The position numbers and the translations under genes were made by a program. Below, one piece after another: positions 11,838 through 22,214 of a DNA stretch of 64,000 nt (positions are counted from its first letter, which is position 1; each line of letters starts with the position of its first letter). Origin of the DNA: Bryoerythrophyllum caledonicum. Its lineage: Eukaryota; Streptophyta; Bryopsida; Pottiales; Pottiaceae. Under the pieces are notes generated by a model. The model searched no databases. It had not been told where the DNA came from and saw only the letters and a list, made by a program, of their open reading frames with translations. The stretch is from contig OZ020517.1 of assembly GCA_963971425.1 (NCBI GenBank), positions 16,830,904 through 16,894,903 of the forward strand, given 5' to 3'.

Positions 11838-12852
11838 GGTGCAAGGGTTGAATCTCAAGCTCAGACCATGGACCTTTGACCAAGTTTGACCTTTGACCTG
11901 ATCAACGTCGAGAAATGAGATCCACCATCGACAGCGAGGATTTTACCGGCGCATCAACGGAGAATGCTGATCAACCCTCTTAGGGTTTGCTTCGGACCTT
12001 GATCGATCACTACCCACCGAGCTTGTTTCCAGTAGATCATCTGACTCCTTTGCCTCGGGAAGGATCGAAACTCCACGCCCTGAGCTTGTTCTCGTATTAA
12101 TTACTGCTGCAACAAAGTGTGATCTGCTGACGACGTTGTGCCACTGAATTCCTGCTGTACCGACAATTGCAGATCCATTCGGTGAGTATCTCTTCGGATG
12201 AGGTTCTGGTTGTCAAGAATCTTACTATTTATAGCTTTTAGTCCCCGCATAAAGACTTGTAGTACCTGCTCAGCTTCTCAGGTTAAGTCTACGGGGTTTG
12301 GCTGGTGAGAAGAGTGAATCGTCACGGTCACCTTGGCAAACAGAGCCCGGGTGTAGGTAAGTTCAGAGTTCAGTCTAACTATGATGCTAGAACGCTGTTG
12401 AAATGCTCATTCCCATTGCAAAGTCAAAGTCAATCTAGTGTCCAGTTTGGAAGTTGTTGATCCTGTGTCGTGGAGGTGGTCGGAGTGTTTCTCCGGAGCA
12501 GACCTCTTTGTGTCGTGTCCAGTTCCAGTTTAGAATTTGGATCGAAAGGAAAGTGCACAACATGATGTGATTTGTGGAAGGAATCCAGAAATTGACTGTA
12601 AGTACATCTGTTTATGTCTAGAGATAGAGAGCCCAGTGTGCGCCGTGCGGAGGCCGACAACTCTGGCGAGGTCCGGCAAGAGGTCACGGAGAATCTCATA
12701 ATTATGTGCAGCTCGTTTTGGACGCAGGTCAGTTTTCTCCAACGTTTACATAAAAGGTCAACATTGAATCATTTGGTGGTGGACGGAGTTGTGTTCCAGG
12801 TGCTGAGTTGCTAAGAGCACGAAGCTCTGCATCAGTTTTAGGTGCCCGGTCG
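11838..12852. promoter_or_regulatory. 5' region of the kinase-HSP70 gene
   Basis: Between R1 and the start codon at 12853 there is no domain-bearing ORF. Donor-like sites (cattcg|gtgagt at 12181, gtgtag|gtaagt at 12355) suggest a spliced 5' UTR, but no single model could be chosen. A 98-bp block at 12016-12113 recurs at 16616-16713 just beyond the 3' end of the gene. This region probably holds promoter and UTR. Confidence 0.45.
12016..12113. repeat. Direct repeat D1 (partner of 16616-16713)
   Basis: 98 bp beginning 'gagcttgtttccagtagat' and ending 'attaattactgctgcaac'. The partner copy at 16616-16713 has the same orientation and differs at about four positions. The two copies bracket the kinase-HSP70 gene. 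Confidence 0.9.
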
Positions 12853-15800
12853 ATGGCGTTCCTCTCTAGGTTGAAGAACCGGTTCTTCTCAAAGGCCGAG
12901 TCTTCATCTGCCACTTCATCTGCCACTCCCTCTGCTATTCCAGACGGTAAATTCTTGTTGGGCATTTCGAGTTATTTGTAAAATCAGGCAAAGATACCAA
13001 CTGTTTGACCATTTTTCTGATCTAAATTCTTGAAATCAGCTCCATAGAGCTCGAGATTTCTGTACTAAGCAGTTCAAGCAGAAGGCAGCTAAGTTTACTT
13101 CGTACTCAAGTTTAGACATCACCAAGGTCTTCCATATATATCTAACAGCTATTGAGAGTAAATAAATAGTAATATTGAAATAAAAAGCACGGGTGTCTTA
13201 TTGAGACTTCACAATATTGAAGTTTGATGTGTGCTTTGACCGTGAAATAGGCATTTGGGGGTCCAACTGACGTTTGTTTATTTGCACCAAGTACAATGGT
13301 CATCGGCGTCTGATTTTTCCTTCGCATATGAAAGAGATCTCTTTAGAAGAGTGTGAGAATCCAGTCTGAAGCAATATAATTGCACATAATAACGTCTTGA
13401 CGTGTGCTCTGTATTCAGCTACCACGCCGGAGCAGTTCTTGGAGCGAACGAAAGCATGCGACGACCGAGTGCAAGGGAAGCTCAACGGAAATGCGCACGG
13501 TACCATGTCGCATCTGAGAATCAACTACAATCAGTGCCAATATGTAGCTGGAAAATTGAAGTTGACTGTTCAAGAGGCAGAGATGTTTCTAAGGCATCTC
13601 CAGGGAAACCCAATTTCACAGAGGAAAAGGACGAACTGTCTTTATGAGTTCAAGCTGCTTCATAATGTTGCCTGCGCAGTAGAAAACTTTATCGAAAATT
13701 GTTGCAAAGATGAATGGGTCGCAGCCGCCTTCAGGATGCCGAATATGGCACAGGATGTTTTGCCGTTAACTTTTGATCTGGTGTTGCTGGCATGTTTCTT
13801 TTTTGGAAACTATATGATTCATGTTGAGGGTGTCTATAGGAATGAAGCTTCCGTCGTGACAGAGAAAGCAGCAAATGATAGAGGTCTGTTATCAAAGAAT
13901 GTGGAGGCATTTCTGCGGACAGAGGAGAAAAATAGCGCAAAGTATCAGCTGGCGGAACTTCTGCTGAAAAGACTTGAAACCCCAGGAGCATATCGCACAG
14001 ACAACGCGAGCTTCATGAAAGAAAAGAAACTGGGAAAAGGGGCCTCTGCTAAAGTGTACGAATCAACGTGGTTGGGACTTGATGTTGCTGTGAAGACATT
14101 CTATGCTGTGAAGACGGATTGTGATCCAAGTTCCCCACTGGAATTTCAGGCGGAGGTGTCAATCGTGGGAGGCTTATCCCATCCCAACCTCGCATCCATG
14201 TTTTGTTATGCAGAAGATGATCGGGAGTGTTCCATCGTGATGGAATTGATGGATGATGACCTTTCTGAAATGATAGGAAAGATCATGGAAGATAGGTCCA
14301 GGAGACATCCCTTCAGCATCATTGAAGCGGTAAACATCATGCTTGAAGTTGGCAAAGGCGTAGAGTACTTGCATGAGATGAAGATTGTTCACCGGGATTT
14401 GAAAGCAGCAAACATCCTTGTGAAGCAACTTGGGAATTGGCGAGATGGTGAAAGCAGGAGTTTGTTGGTCAAAGTGGCAGATTTTGGATTGTCAAAAACG
14501 AAAGAAAAGAGCACGACTTATAGCAGGCAGACTCCTAATATGGGTACACCACGGTGGATGGCTCCAGAGGTGATACAAATGAGACCTAATGACGGGCAAG
14601 AAGAGGTTTCCAATGACACCGAAGTCATGAAGCTAAATTATCCTCGCCAAAGTGACGTGCATAGCTTTGGCATGGTGTGTTATGAGATTTTAACTGGGAG
14701 ACTACCGTACTTCGAAGTTCGTTCTTTAACTGAAGTAAGGCAGATGATATTGAGGGGTGATCGCCCCAAGTTACCTCCACATTGTTTTCCCAAATTAAAG
14801 GATTTGATCGAGAGGTGTTGGAGCGAAGATGCAAGCAAACGGCCTCGCTTTGGCGAAATTTGTGCAAAATTGAGAGATTTTAGATTTCAACTTTTGTTGT
14901 TAGGTAAGCCTCTTCGTCTGATGATGTTCTTGCTATCTACTGTCTTGAGCGTTTTTAATGTGGAAGTTTAGCAGGAAGTGCTAAGCATTCTTGAATTGAA
15001 ATTACAGATATGCAACAAAGGATTGGTCCTCAAGTAGCAATCAAACTTTACGGTGAAGCGCAGATTGTGGTGGGGTTGGATATTGGGTCGTCGCATTCCG
15101 GATATGCATTTGCTCATAGATCGAAGCCCCAGGAAATTCTGACGTCCTCGGGTTGGCCTGAGTCAATGAAGCCGTATTGCAAGACGGCAACGGCTATCTA
15201 CTACGAGCCGGGAGATCCGATGACCGCCAAGGTGAAGTCGTGGGGGTGGGAGGCGGTGCGCGCCAATCTGCAGGACATGGACAAATATCAGAAGCTGAGA
15301 GCAGAGTCGGCAGTGGATCTGCCCGAGTTTGGGACGTTCTGTTGGTTCACCGAGCCCTCTTCTCGGCGCATGAACTTGTTTCCGGAGGAGCTGACTATGA
15401 AAGTAAACTGGATGATGCCCCTGGAGAAAGTGCCTAAGGCTAGGTTTACTGTGACGCAAGTGATTGTTGATTACCTCCGGGAGATTGGTGCCAGCATCCT
15501 GCGCCACGCGCGAACCAAGTTCAGCATTGACATCACCATGGCGGATGTCCAGTGGTGCTTGAATGTGCCCTCCGTCTGGAACGATGATGAGAAGGAGCAA
15601 ATGCAGGTGTACATGGCGCGGGCGGGGTTAGTCCAAAGTTCGAACTCGCTGGAGGGAAGCCCGCATCCTGTGAGCATCGTGCTTGAGCCGGAAGCAGCTT
15701 CATGTTACTGCCACCGCAACATGCCTGATCTAGAGCTCAAAATTGGTGACCGGCTCCTGGTGGCAGACATAGGTCGGATGAAGACAAATATCACTGTGCA

Positions 15801-16386
15801 GGAATGGATGAGTGAGACACCGGACGATTTCAGAGTGAAGGAGGTGAAAGATTATTTTGATGGTTTACGTGGAACAGTTGTAATCTACCCAAACCATAAT
15901 CCCATGCGGCCGGTTTCTTACACTCCACAATGGATATTGGACCTTTTAATTAGTATTGGCTACAACATAGGTTATTGGAAGATGTACAATCAATGGGAGA
16001 TGTACAAGCAATGGGAGGAAATCAAGTGCAGCTTCCTCCACCGGGTAAGATATGGTACTATGAGCTTCATGATTCAGGTGCCAAGCGATAAAGAGCACGC
16101 CGAAAGGCCTCGCTTATCATACCATGACTTGGAGCTGACTCATGGGGATATCGAAGCCATTTTAATGCCTTATGTGAGGAAGATCCTTGACGGCATCGAC
16201 TTCGTGATTTCAAGAAAGGCCAATATCAAGGTGATCTTTGTGGTGGGTGGGATTGGCAGCTTGCCATATTTTCGGACCAAAATCAAGGAGAGGTTTCAGG
16301 GGACCATAAAGAATGTGATGAGTCCTATGCAACCTGAAAATGCTTCTTGCCAGGGTGCGGTGATGCTTGAATTGAAGGGTAGATGA
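12853..16386 (+). CDS. TKL protein kinase fused to an HSP70-like (HSPA12-type) ATPase module
   Basis: Exons 12853-12946, 13419-14903 and 15008-16386 join in frame to 985 residues. Residues 1-31 are a short basic leader. About 40-200 is a helical Cys-containing domain of unknown function ('INYNQCQYVAGKLKLTVQEA'), loosely like the N-termini of plant MLKL-type kinases. About 231-512 is a kinase with glycine loop (GKGASAKV), catalytic lysine (VAVK), HRDLKAAN near 354, DFG near 386 and APE near 412, all intact and TKL-like. 528-985 is HSP70-like: phosphate-1 'LDIGSSHSGYAF' near 551, a degenerate phosphate-2 'ADIGRMKTNITV' near 779, and adenosine motif 'VVGGIGSLPYF' near 939. Intron 2 is 104 bp with good borders and an in-frame stop. 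Only 38 bp separate that stop from the HSP70 methionine, leaving no room for a second promoter. Activity and partners are unknown. Confidence 0.8.
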
Positions 16387-16570
16387 TGCATGCGGATATC
16401 AAGGCCATTGTTAACCCTTTTGTGGGATGGATGGTGTCTTGCGTAATCTAGTCATTACGATCAAGAATAGGTTTATTATGGGGATGGTGAAGAATGGCAT
16501 CCATATGGCGCTTGATGGAAGCTCCGTTTGCACGGATGCCTAGTCATACAATGAATACGATGCCACATCC

Positions 16571-16713
16571 TGGTCATACCATACACTAAAATACAATGAA
16601 TACCATGCCACATCCACTGAGCTTGTTTCCAGTAGATCGTCTGGCTCCTTCGCCTCGGGAAGGATCGAAACTCCACGCCCTGAGCTTGTTCTCGTATTAA
16701 TTACTGCTGCAAC
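16571..16713. repeat. Partial copy of the kinase gene's upstream region, including direct repeat D2
   Basis: 16571-16612 matches part of element R1 near 11236 ('acactaaaat.caatgaatac' then 'catgccacat'). 16616-16713 matches 12016-12113 with about four differences. In the upstream locus these pieces lie in the same order but about 750 bp apart. The segment therefore looks like an internally deleted duplicate of the 11236-12113 region placed 3' of the gene. Confidence 0.75.
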
Positions 16714-16747
16714 GCGATGCCATTCAAGCATGAATATGAGTTGTGTT

Positions 16748-16928
16748 TGTTGGAACTTAGTGTCCGACCCTTGGTTACCATTATTGTTACTGTTCCGTTG
16801 AGTAGATGTTTTTTTATTCTGACTCTTTCTCTTCCTCTCTTGATCTCCGTAGTATTAAACCCCAACCATCGAACTCCTTCTCTGAACATTTAGGTTCCCA
16901 CAGTGAGTCGTGTGAGTGCAGATTAACA
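16748..16928 (+). repeat. 5' LTR of the Copia element
   Basis: 181 bp, starts TGTTGGAACTTAG and ends GCAGATTAACA. It differs from the 3' LTR at two positions (gaacatttagg versus gaacagttagg; gagtcgtgtg versus gagtcctgtg), giving about 99% identity. Confidence 0.95.
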
Positions 16929-16940
16929 TGGTATCAGAGC
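16929..16940 (+). other. Primer binding site of the Copia element
   Basis: TGGTATCAGAGC directly abuts the 5' LTR. This is the standard sequence complementary to the 3' end of plant initiator methionine tRNA. Confidence 0.92.
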
Positions 16941-17127
16941 AGCTTTCCTAGGCAGTGAGATCTCGCAGGAGGTGAGCACCTCCCAGAGTGATTAGCAACG
17001 ATTTGTTCCTTTATTTTCCTTTCGAGTTTTGTTCCAGTCGTTCCATCCATTTCCTCCTCACACCTCTATCTCAAATCACACCTTCTTCACAGTGGCAATA
17101 GAGAACCGAACTAGCTAGTAGATCAAT

Positions 17128-20100
17128 ATGGCAGACCCTCAAGGTGCCGGATCTATGTCTGGGACAACGGTTCCGACGTCGATCAGTTCACTGACGAGAG
17201 GATCGGGAGATCTCCGAGAAGACGCTGGATCGTCAAGCTCACTTCGTAGACCCAACATTACACGCGAATGCTCCATCCCCGAATCCTACCATCTGGAGGG
17301 AGCACACAACTATGCCGTATGGGCATACCGGATGAAGCACATGCTGCAGCGCGATGGACTGTTCACCTACTGCATCACGCCGCCATCGGCACACATGTCG
17401 GAGACTGAGCGCTTGGGAAGGGAGAGCGCCTTGGCAGCCATCAACAATAACGCCAAGAATGCAACACTGAGACTTCTGAAAAGGTACACTGAGCCTCACC
17501 GATGTTGGACAAAATTGAAGAATCGTTATGAAGCTCACAATGGTCCTCGTACAATCATGTTGATAGAAAAATTCTTCAGCATGAGGAAATCAGAAAATGT
17601 GTCAATGGATTCTTTTCTTACAGAGGTCAAGGAAGTCGTAGATCTACTTGAAGAACTTGATCTTGAACTTCCCGAGCCCATTGTCGTGTACTGGACAGTT
17701 CAGAATCTACCAAGTCAATATGACATTTTTAAGAGAATGACTCTAGATGGAGAAAGATTACCAGATTATGAAAACCTTGAGTCAAAACTCATCGCAGTAG
17801 AAATGTCGTTAGGGTTAAATGGTCATGAGAGGACCAGTGAAGCATTGTTGATGCAAAGAGGAGGATTTAGATCCTCTAATTCATTTAGACCTCAAGGACA
17901 GAGCTTTGGGAATCAAGGAGGTTCCCAACAGTACGGTGGTTATGGTCGCCGCCCCACATACACTCCTCAGTCCTATCAGTCACCACGATCGAACTTTCAT
18001 CACAGTTACCAAGGGAGGCCTATGCATCAGTTCCAATCAGCACCAAGCTTGATCCAATCTGTAGGACCTTCGTTCCAAGGCTCCAACCACTCAAGAGGCA
18101 GATCATCATCCTACCAACCGAGGTTCAAAGCTCGGGGACCAGAGAAACCAAGATCGGAGGTCTGTAATTTCTGTGGCGAAGAAGGTCACCTTGAACGCGA
18201 GTGCGAGATCAAAGCACACATTGACAGAGCAAAGGACTGGGAGCATCGACTCGTCGAAAAGCAATCCCACCGGCTGAGTGGCCACGTACATCAAGTCGAC
18301 ACGGAACAAGAAGGATCGGAACCTGCTTTCGATATGCCTTATGAAGAAGAAACAGATGCATACACTGTGGTGGATGCATGCTTCAATGAATTAGAGGTAA
18401 ACTCAATTAACCAGGACAGCTCTCAAGTCTCCTGGTACCTTGATTCAGGTGCTTCGAATCATATTACAGGCAATGCAGATGTATTTTCCAAACTGAAACC
18501 ATCTCATGGACTTAAGGTCCGATCAGTAGGAGGCCAAGGGCATCCAGTGACTGGCGTAGGAAATGTGTTGATGAAGATGAGTTCAGGTGAAATAAAGACA
18601 GTTGAGGATGTTTTGTTTTCGCCTGGTATCGTAAAGAACCTCATGTCTGTTGGTTATATTGCTGATAAAAACCTTAGCCTAGAATTTTTGACAGAGGGAT
18701 GTTTCATCAGAGATCGCAAGAATGGCAAATTAATAGCCCGTGCTTCACGAGACCAAAGAAGCGGCCTATATCGACTGGACTCTGAAACTCTTCTATCCAG
18801 GATTCCAGCTTCCGATTATTATACGCATCCTCAAGAGAAAAACATTGTTGAGGGACAGTCTTGCATCACCGAATTAGCGCACAAGTCACACCTTTGGCAT
18901 TCCAGATTGGGACACTTCAATCAGCAAGGCATGCGGAGGATGATAGCACACAATGCAGTGACAGGATTACCACCTCTTAGAATTATTTCAGCTCCGTGCG
19001 AAACTTGTTTACAGGGGAAACAAAGCAGAAGACACATACCGAAAGTGGCACGAACTAGAACGACTGATATACTTGAACTGATTCATTCGGATGTCTGCGG
19101 GCCATTTAAAGTCAGATCACTGGGAGGTGCGTATTACTACGTGACATTCATTGATGATTTTTCGCGAAGAACATGGACCTACTTCATGACTCACAAAAGC
19201 GAAACTCTGGATAAGTTCAAAATCTTCAAGACTGAAGTGGAGAACATAACCAAGAAAAAAATTCAGAAGTTTCGTTGCGACAACGGTGGTGAGTATATAT
19301 CAGCAGCATTTACCAAGTTTTGTGAAGCAGCAGGCATCCACCGCCAATTCACACAACCCTATAGTCCTCATCAAAACGGCATCTCTGAACGAAGAAATCG
19401 CTCACTCCAAGATATCGTAAGGTGCCTGTTACTAGGAAAGAATCTTCCTGGGATGCTATGGGCTGAAGCTGTGCGGGCGGCTACAATTATTCTAAACTTA
19501 CGCTCAACTAAAGATAACCCAGGCAAGACCCCTGATGAACTATTCTTTGGTAAGAAACCTGACATCTCTCATCTTTGCATTTTTGGATCTATAGTATATA
19601 TCCACATTCCGTTGATAAAGAGATCCAAACTTGACTCTCACACTGAAAAGTGCATCCTGCTGAGCTATGACAACCACGTGAAGGGCTACCGTTGCTTCCA
19701 TTTCAGAAAAGGACAGGTGATAATCTCAGGCGACGTGAGAATCATGGAGGCGGAACAAGCTGGAGCCGAAGCTAACTTAAGCCGAGAGCCACCTTCTACA
19801 ATCCTCGGCGGCCCATCTGTTCAACACTGCCCAACAGTCCTTCCTAACGAATCCAATTTTAACTCCAACCGGACGCCTCCACCAGTCATTCCATGTGATC
19901 CAACTGAACCACCCAGCTCAGTTTCTACAGAATCACCAGACACGACCAATGTTGAGCGCGCCACAGGCCCCACCAGCCCTACATCATCACCGCAATCATT
20001 CCGCAGCCCAGACATTGACCCACAGCCGATCCCACCACCAGCAAGCGCCGATCCATCACAACCACGTCGCTCACAACGAGAACGGCGTTTCCCAGGCCAC

Positions 20101-21702
20101 CTCAACGACTTCATCGCCTCAGCCGAGCTCTTTGCAGGGCTAATGGAGGGCGGTGAAAACTTGAATTTTTGGGATGCAATCCAATCTTCCCACTGGCGAC
20201 AAGCGATGCAATCCAAATATGACTCCATTCTGCAGAACCATACCTGGTCCTTGGTGGACCTTCCACCTGGCAAGAAACCGATAACAGCCCGATGGATCTA
20301 CAAACTGAAACCTGCAATTGATGGCAACTCGGTCCGCTATAAAGCTAGGCTCGTAGCCCGTGGGTTTCAACAACGCTATGGCATTGACTACGAAGAAACC
20401 TTCGCGCTAGTGGTTCGATGGGAATCGATTCGCACTATAGCAGCGATTGCCGCACACAACAATTGGCCCATCCATCAGATGGACGTTCAAACTGCTTTCT
20501 TGAATGGCCATCTAACAGAGGAAGTGTATTTGGAGCAACCCGAAGGATTCGTGGTACCAGGTCAAGAATCGAAAGTCTGCCGTGTACACCGAGCTCTTTA
20601 TGGCCTTAAGCAAAGTCCGCGCGCTTGGTATTCCCGAGTTGATCAATACCTTCGAAGCCAAGGTATGCAAAAATCTCACGCCGATCCTAATGTTTACTTT
20701 CGCCATGATGCGCATCGTACCATCATCATCATCTTGTATGTTGACGACCTCAAGCTGACTGGAAGTAACATGAGTCTCATTCATGAGCTCAAGCTCTTAC
20801 TGCACCGTGAGTTTCGCATGACAGACTTGGGAACAATAAAAAAATATTTAGGTGTTGAATATACTCGGACACACCAAGGTTTATTGCTGCACCAGACCTC
20901 CTACGCTCTTCAAATCCTTGATGACTTTCGAATGGAAGAAGCCAACCCCAGTTTCATTCCTATGAATGAGGGCCTGCAGCTACGCAAGGACACAGGCACG
21001 CCCCTGTGTGATCCACAGTTGTACCGAGCAATCGTAGGGCAGCTTCATTGGCTAACCAAAACCCGGCTTGACATCGCCTTGGCTGTCGGAATATGCAGCA
21101 GGTACACAAATAGCCCGCAGCTTGCTCATTTACACGCAGCCCGCGGTATCTTACGCTACATCCGTCGTCACCCATCGCTCGGCATCTTTTACAAAGCTGG
21201 GGAGGAGAATCAGCTCTCAGGATACTCGGATGCAGACTATGCCCAAGATCCAGATGACAGAATATCCACCTCAGCCTATTTATTTCTCTTGGGGAGCTCA
21301 TCGATATCATGGCGCTCCAGGAAACAAGCATCCACTGCAAGGTCCTCTTCCGAATCAGAATATCGGGCATTGGCTAGCTGCACTTGTGAAGCAATTTGGT
21401 TGCGGAGGCTTCTTCAAGAGCTTATTTCAGGAGGTACACTACCAACCACAATCAAAGTTGATAATCAAAGTGCCATAAAAATATCACACAACCCAGTATT
21501 TCATGACAAAACCAAGCACTTTGAAACTGATTGGCATTTTACTAGGCAAAAAATCGACTCAGGGGAAATTAAGGTAGATTATATCAACACAAAAGATCAA
21601 CCCGCAGACATGCTTACAAAGCCTATGGGGAGGACAAAATTCGAAACTGGTAGGGACCGATTAAGCCTCAAGAGTCTACATAACATTACATCTGGAATCT
21701 AG
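17128..21702 (+). CDS. Copia gag-pol polyprotein
   Basis: One open frame of 1524 residues. Order: Gag core about 50-240; Gln/Ser/Tyr-rich linker; CCHC zinc knuckle 'CNFCGEEGHLEREC' near 346; aspartic protease 'WYLDSGASNHITG' near 436; integrase HHCC zinc region ('HLWHSRLGH') near 589; catalytic core with 'HSDVCGP' near 653, 'CDNGGEY' and 'GISERRNR'; Pro-rich linker; reverse transcriptase with the Copia-type 'YVDDLKLTG' near 1204; RNase H ('SGYSDADYAQDPDDRISTSA' near 1364). Every catalytic motif appears intact and no stop or frameshift interrupts it. It would copy and integrate element RNA. The start ATG is 200 bp downstream of the LTR, after the leader. Confidence 0.96.
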   Translation: MADPQGAGSMSGTTVPTSISSLTRGSGDLREDAGSSSSLRRPNITRECSIPESYHLEGAHNYAVWAYRMKHMLQRDGLFTYCITPPSAHMSETERLGRESALAAINNNAKNATLRLLKRYTEPHRCWTKLKNRYEAHNGPRTIMLIEKFFSMRKSENVSMDSFLTEVKEVVDLLEELDLELPEPIVVYWTVQNLPSQYDIFKRMTLDGERLPDYENLESKLIAVEMSLGLNGHERTSEALLMQRGGFRSSNSFRPQGQSFGNQGGSQQYGGYGRRPTYTPQSYQSPRSNFHHSYQGRPMHQFQSAPSLIQSVGPSFQGSNHSRGRSSSYQPRFKARGPEKPRSEVCNFCGEEGHLERECEIKAHIDRAKDWEHRLVEKQSHRLSGHVHQVDTEQEGSEPAFDMPYEEETDAYTVVDACFNELEVNSINQDSSQVSWYLDSGASNHITGNADVFSKLKPSHGLKVRSVGGQGHPVTGVGNVLMKMSSGEIKTVEDVLFSPGIVKNLMSVGYIADKNLSLEFLTEGCFIRDRKNGKLIARASRDQRSGLYRLDSETLLSRIPASDYYTHPQEKNIVEGQSCITELAHKSHLWHSRLGHFNQQGMRRMIAHNAVTGLPPLRIISAPCETCLQGKQSRRHIPKVARTRTTDILELIHSDVCGPFKVRSLGGAYYYVTFIDDFSRRTWTYFMTHKSETLDKFKIFKTEVENITKKKIQKFRCDNGGEYISAAFTKFCEAAGIHRQFTQPYSPHQNGISERRNRSLQDIVRCLLLGKNLPGMLWAEAVRAATIILNLRSTKDNPGKTPDELFFGKKPDISHLCIFGSIVYIHIPLIKRSKLDSHTEKCILLSYDNHVKGYRCFHFRKGQVIISGDVRIMEAEQAGAEANLSREPPSTILGGPSVQHCPTVLPNESNFNSNRTPPPVIPCDPTEPPSSVSTESPDTTNVERATGPTSPTSSPQSFRSPDIDPQPIPPPASADPSQPRRSQRERRFPGHLNDFIASAELFAGLMEGGENLNFWDAIQSSHWRQAMQSKYDSILQNHTWSLVDLPPGKKPITARWIYKLKPAIDGNSVRYKARLVARGFQQRYGIDYEETFALVVRWESIRTIAAIAAHNNWPIHQMDVQTAFLNGHLTEEVYLEQPEGFVVPGQESKVCRVHRALYGLKQSPRAWYSRVDQYLRSQGMQKSHADPNVYFRHDAHRTIIIILYVDDLKLTGSNMSLIHELKLLLHREFRMTDLGTIKKYLGVEYTRTHQGLLLHQTSYALQILDDFRMEEANPSFIPMNEGLQLRKDTGTPLCDPQLYRAIVGQLHWLTKTRLDIALAVGICSRYTNSPQLAHLHAARGILRYIRRHPSLGIFYKAGEENQLSGYSDADYAQDPDDRISTSAYLFLLGSSSISWRSRKQASTARSSSESEYRALASCTCEAIWLRRLLQELISGGTLPTTIKVDNQSAIKISHNPVFHDKTKHFETDWHFTRQKIDSGEIKVDYINTKDQPADMLTKPMGRTKFETGRDRLSLKSLHNITSGI

Positions 21703-21715
21703 CTCTAGGTCTCAA

Positions 21716-22165
21716 TCAGTGTTCTTCTCTCAAACCCACAAAACAGGCTGCCTCCTCTCTAGTCTCGAAACTCTTATAGATGGCTCCCTTAAAACCAATG
21801 ACCATCACTGCACATTCTTCCCATGTAAGGTAGACACCTGGTTGAATTCCCTTCCTGACGGCATAATATCTCCTTGCTGACCGACCTCGTCGATCCCTCT
21901 TCTTCAGCCCGACCTCACCTTTTATCGGTATCTGCACCACCGCATCTCGTAACCGCACCAACGAAGCTCCTGCCGAAGAACATCGACCTTCCTGCTTCGG
22001 TGATTCAGAGGGGGTTCCTTCTACTACAGATGAGGCAAAAATGTATCCCTCGAATCGAGTCACAACCCAACTGATGGATTGCTTCAAGACAATCAAGAAT
22101 GCCCAGATCATTACCAACAATGCTCGACCTAGAGATACATCCCGAAGATGCCGTAGACCGTCCAT
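21716..22165 (-). CDS. Antisense ORF in the Copia 3' region, with RNase H1 N-terminal (viroplasmin)-like segment
   Basis: 149 codons from the first ATG (the frame is open upstream to 22207), reading opposite to gag-pol between its stop and the 3' LTR. Near the N-terminus is a hydrophobic stretch ('ALLVMIWAFLIVL') that could span a membrane. A basic linker ('KKRDRRGRSARR') precedes about 45 residues with the pattern of the RNase H1 N-terminal hybrid-binding domain: 'YYAVRKGIQPGVYLTWEEC', then 'GFKGAIYKSFETREEAACFV'. That domain binds RNA-DNA hybrids or dsRNA and also occurs as caulimovirus viroplasmin. No catalytic RNase H part follows. A pyrimidine tract ending in cag just before the ATG could be a splice acceptor. 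Expression is unproven. Confidence 0.65.
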   Translation of the reverse strand: MDGLRHLRDVSLGRALLVMIWAFLIVLKQSISWVVTRFEGYIFASSVVEGTPSESPKQEGRCSSAGASLVRLRDAVVQIPIKGEVGLKKRDRRGRSARRYYAVRKGIQPGVYLTWEECAVMVIGFKGAIYKSFETREEAACFVGLREEH

Positions 22166-22214
22166 TCTGAAAAAAAAACAAGCAAAAAAAAACCAAGCAT
22201 CGAACAAGAGGGGG

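Noticed and set aside
13397-14971. Kinase as a stand-alone 524-residue gene, with the HSP70 module as a second gene
   Set aside because: The ORF end lies in a good GT-AG intron, the exons join in phase, and 38 bp between stop and next ATG leaves no promoter.
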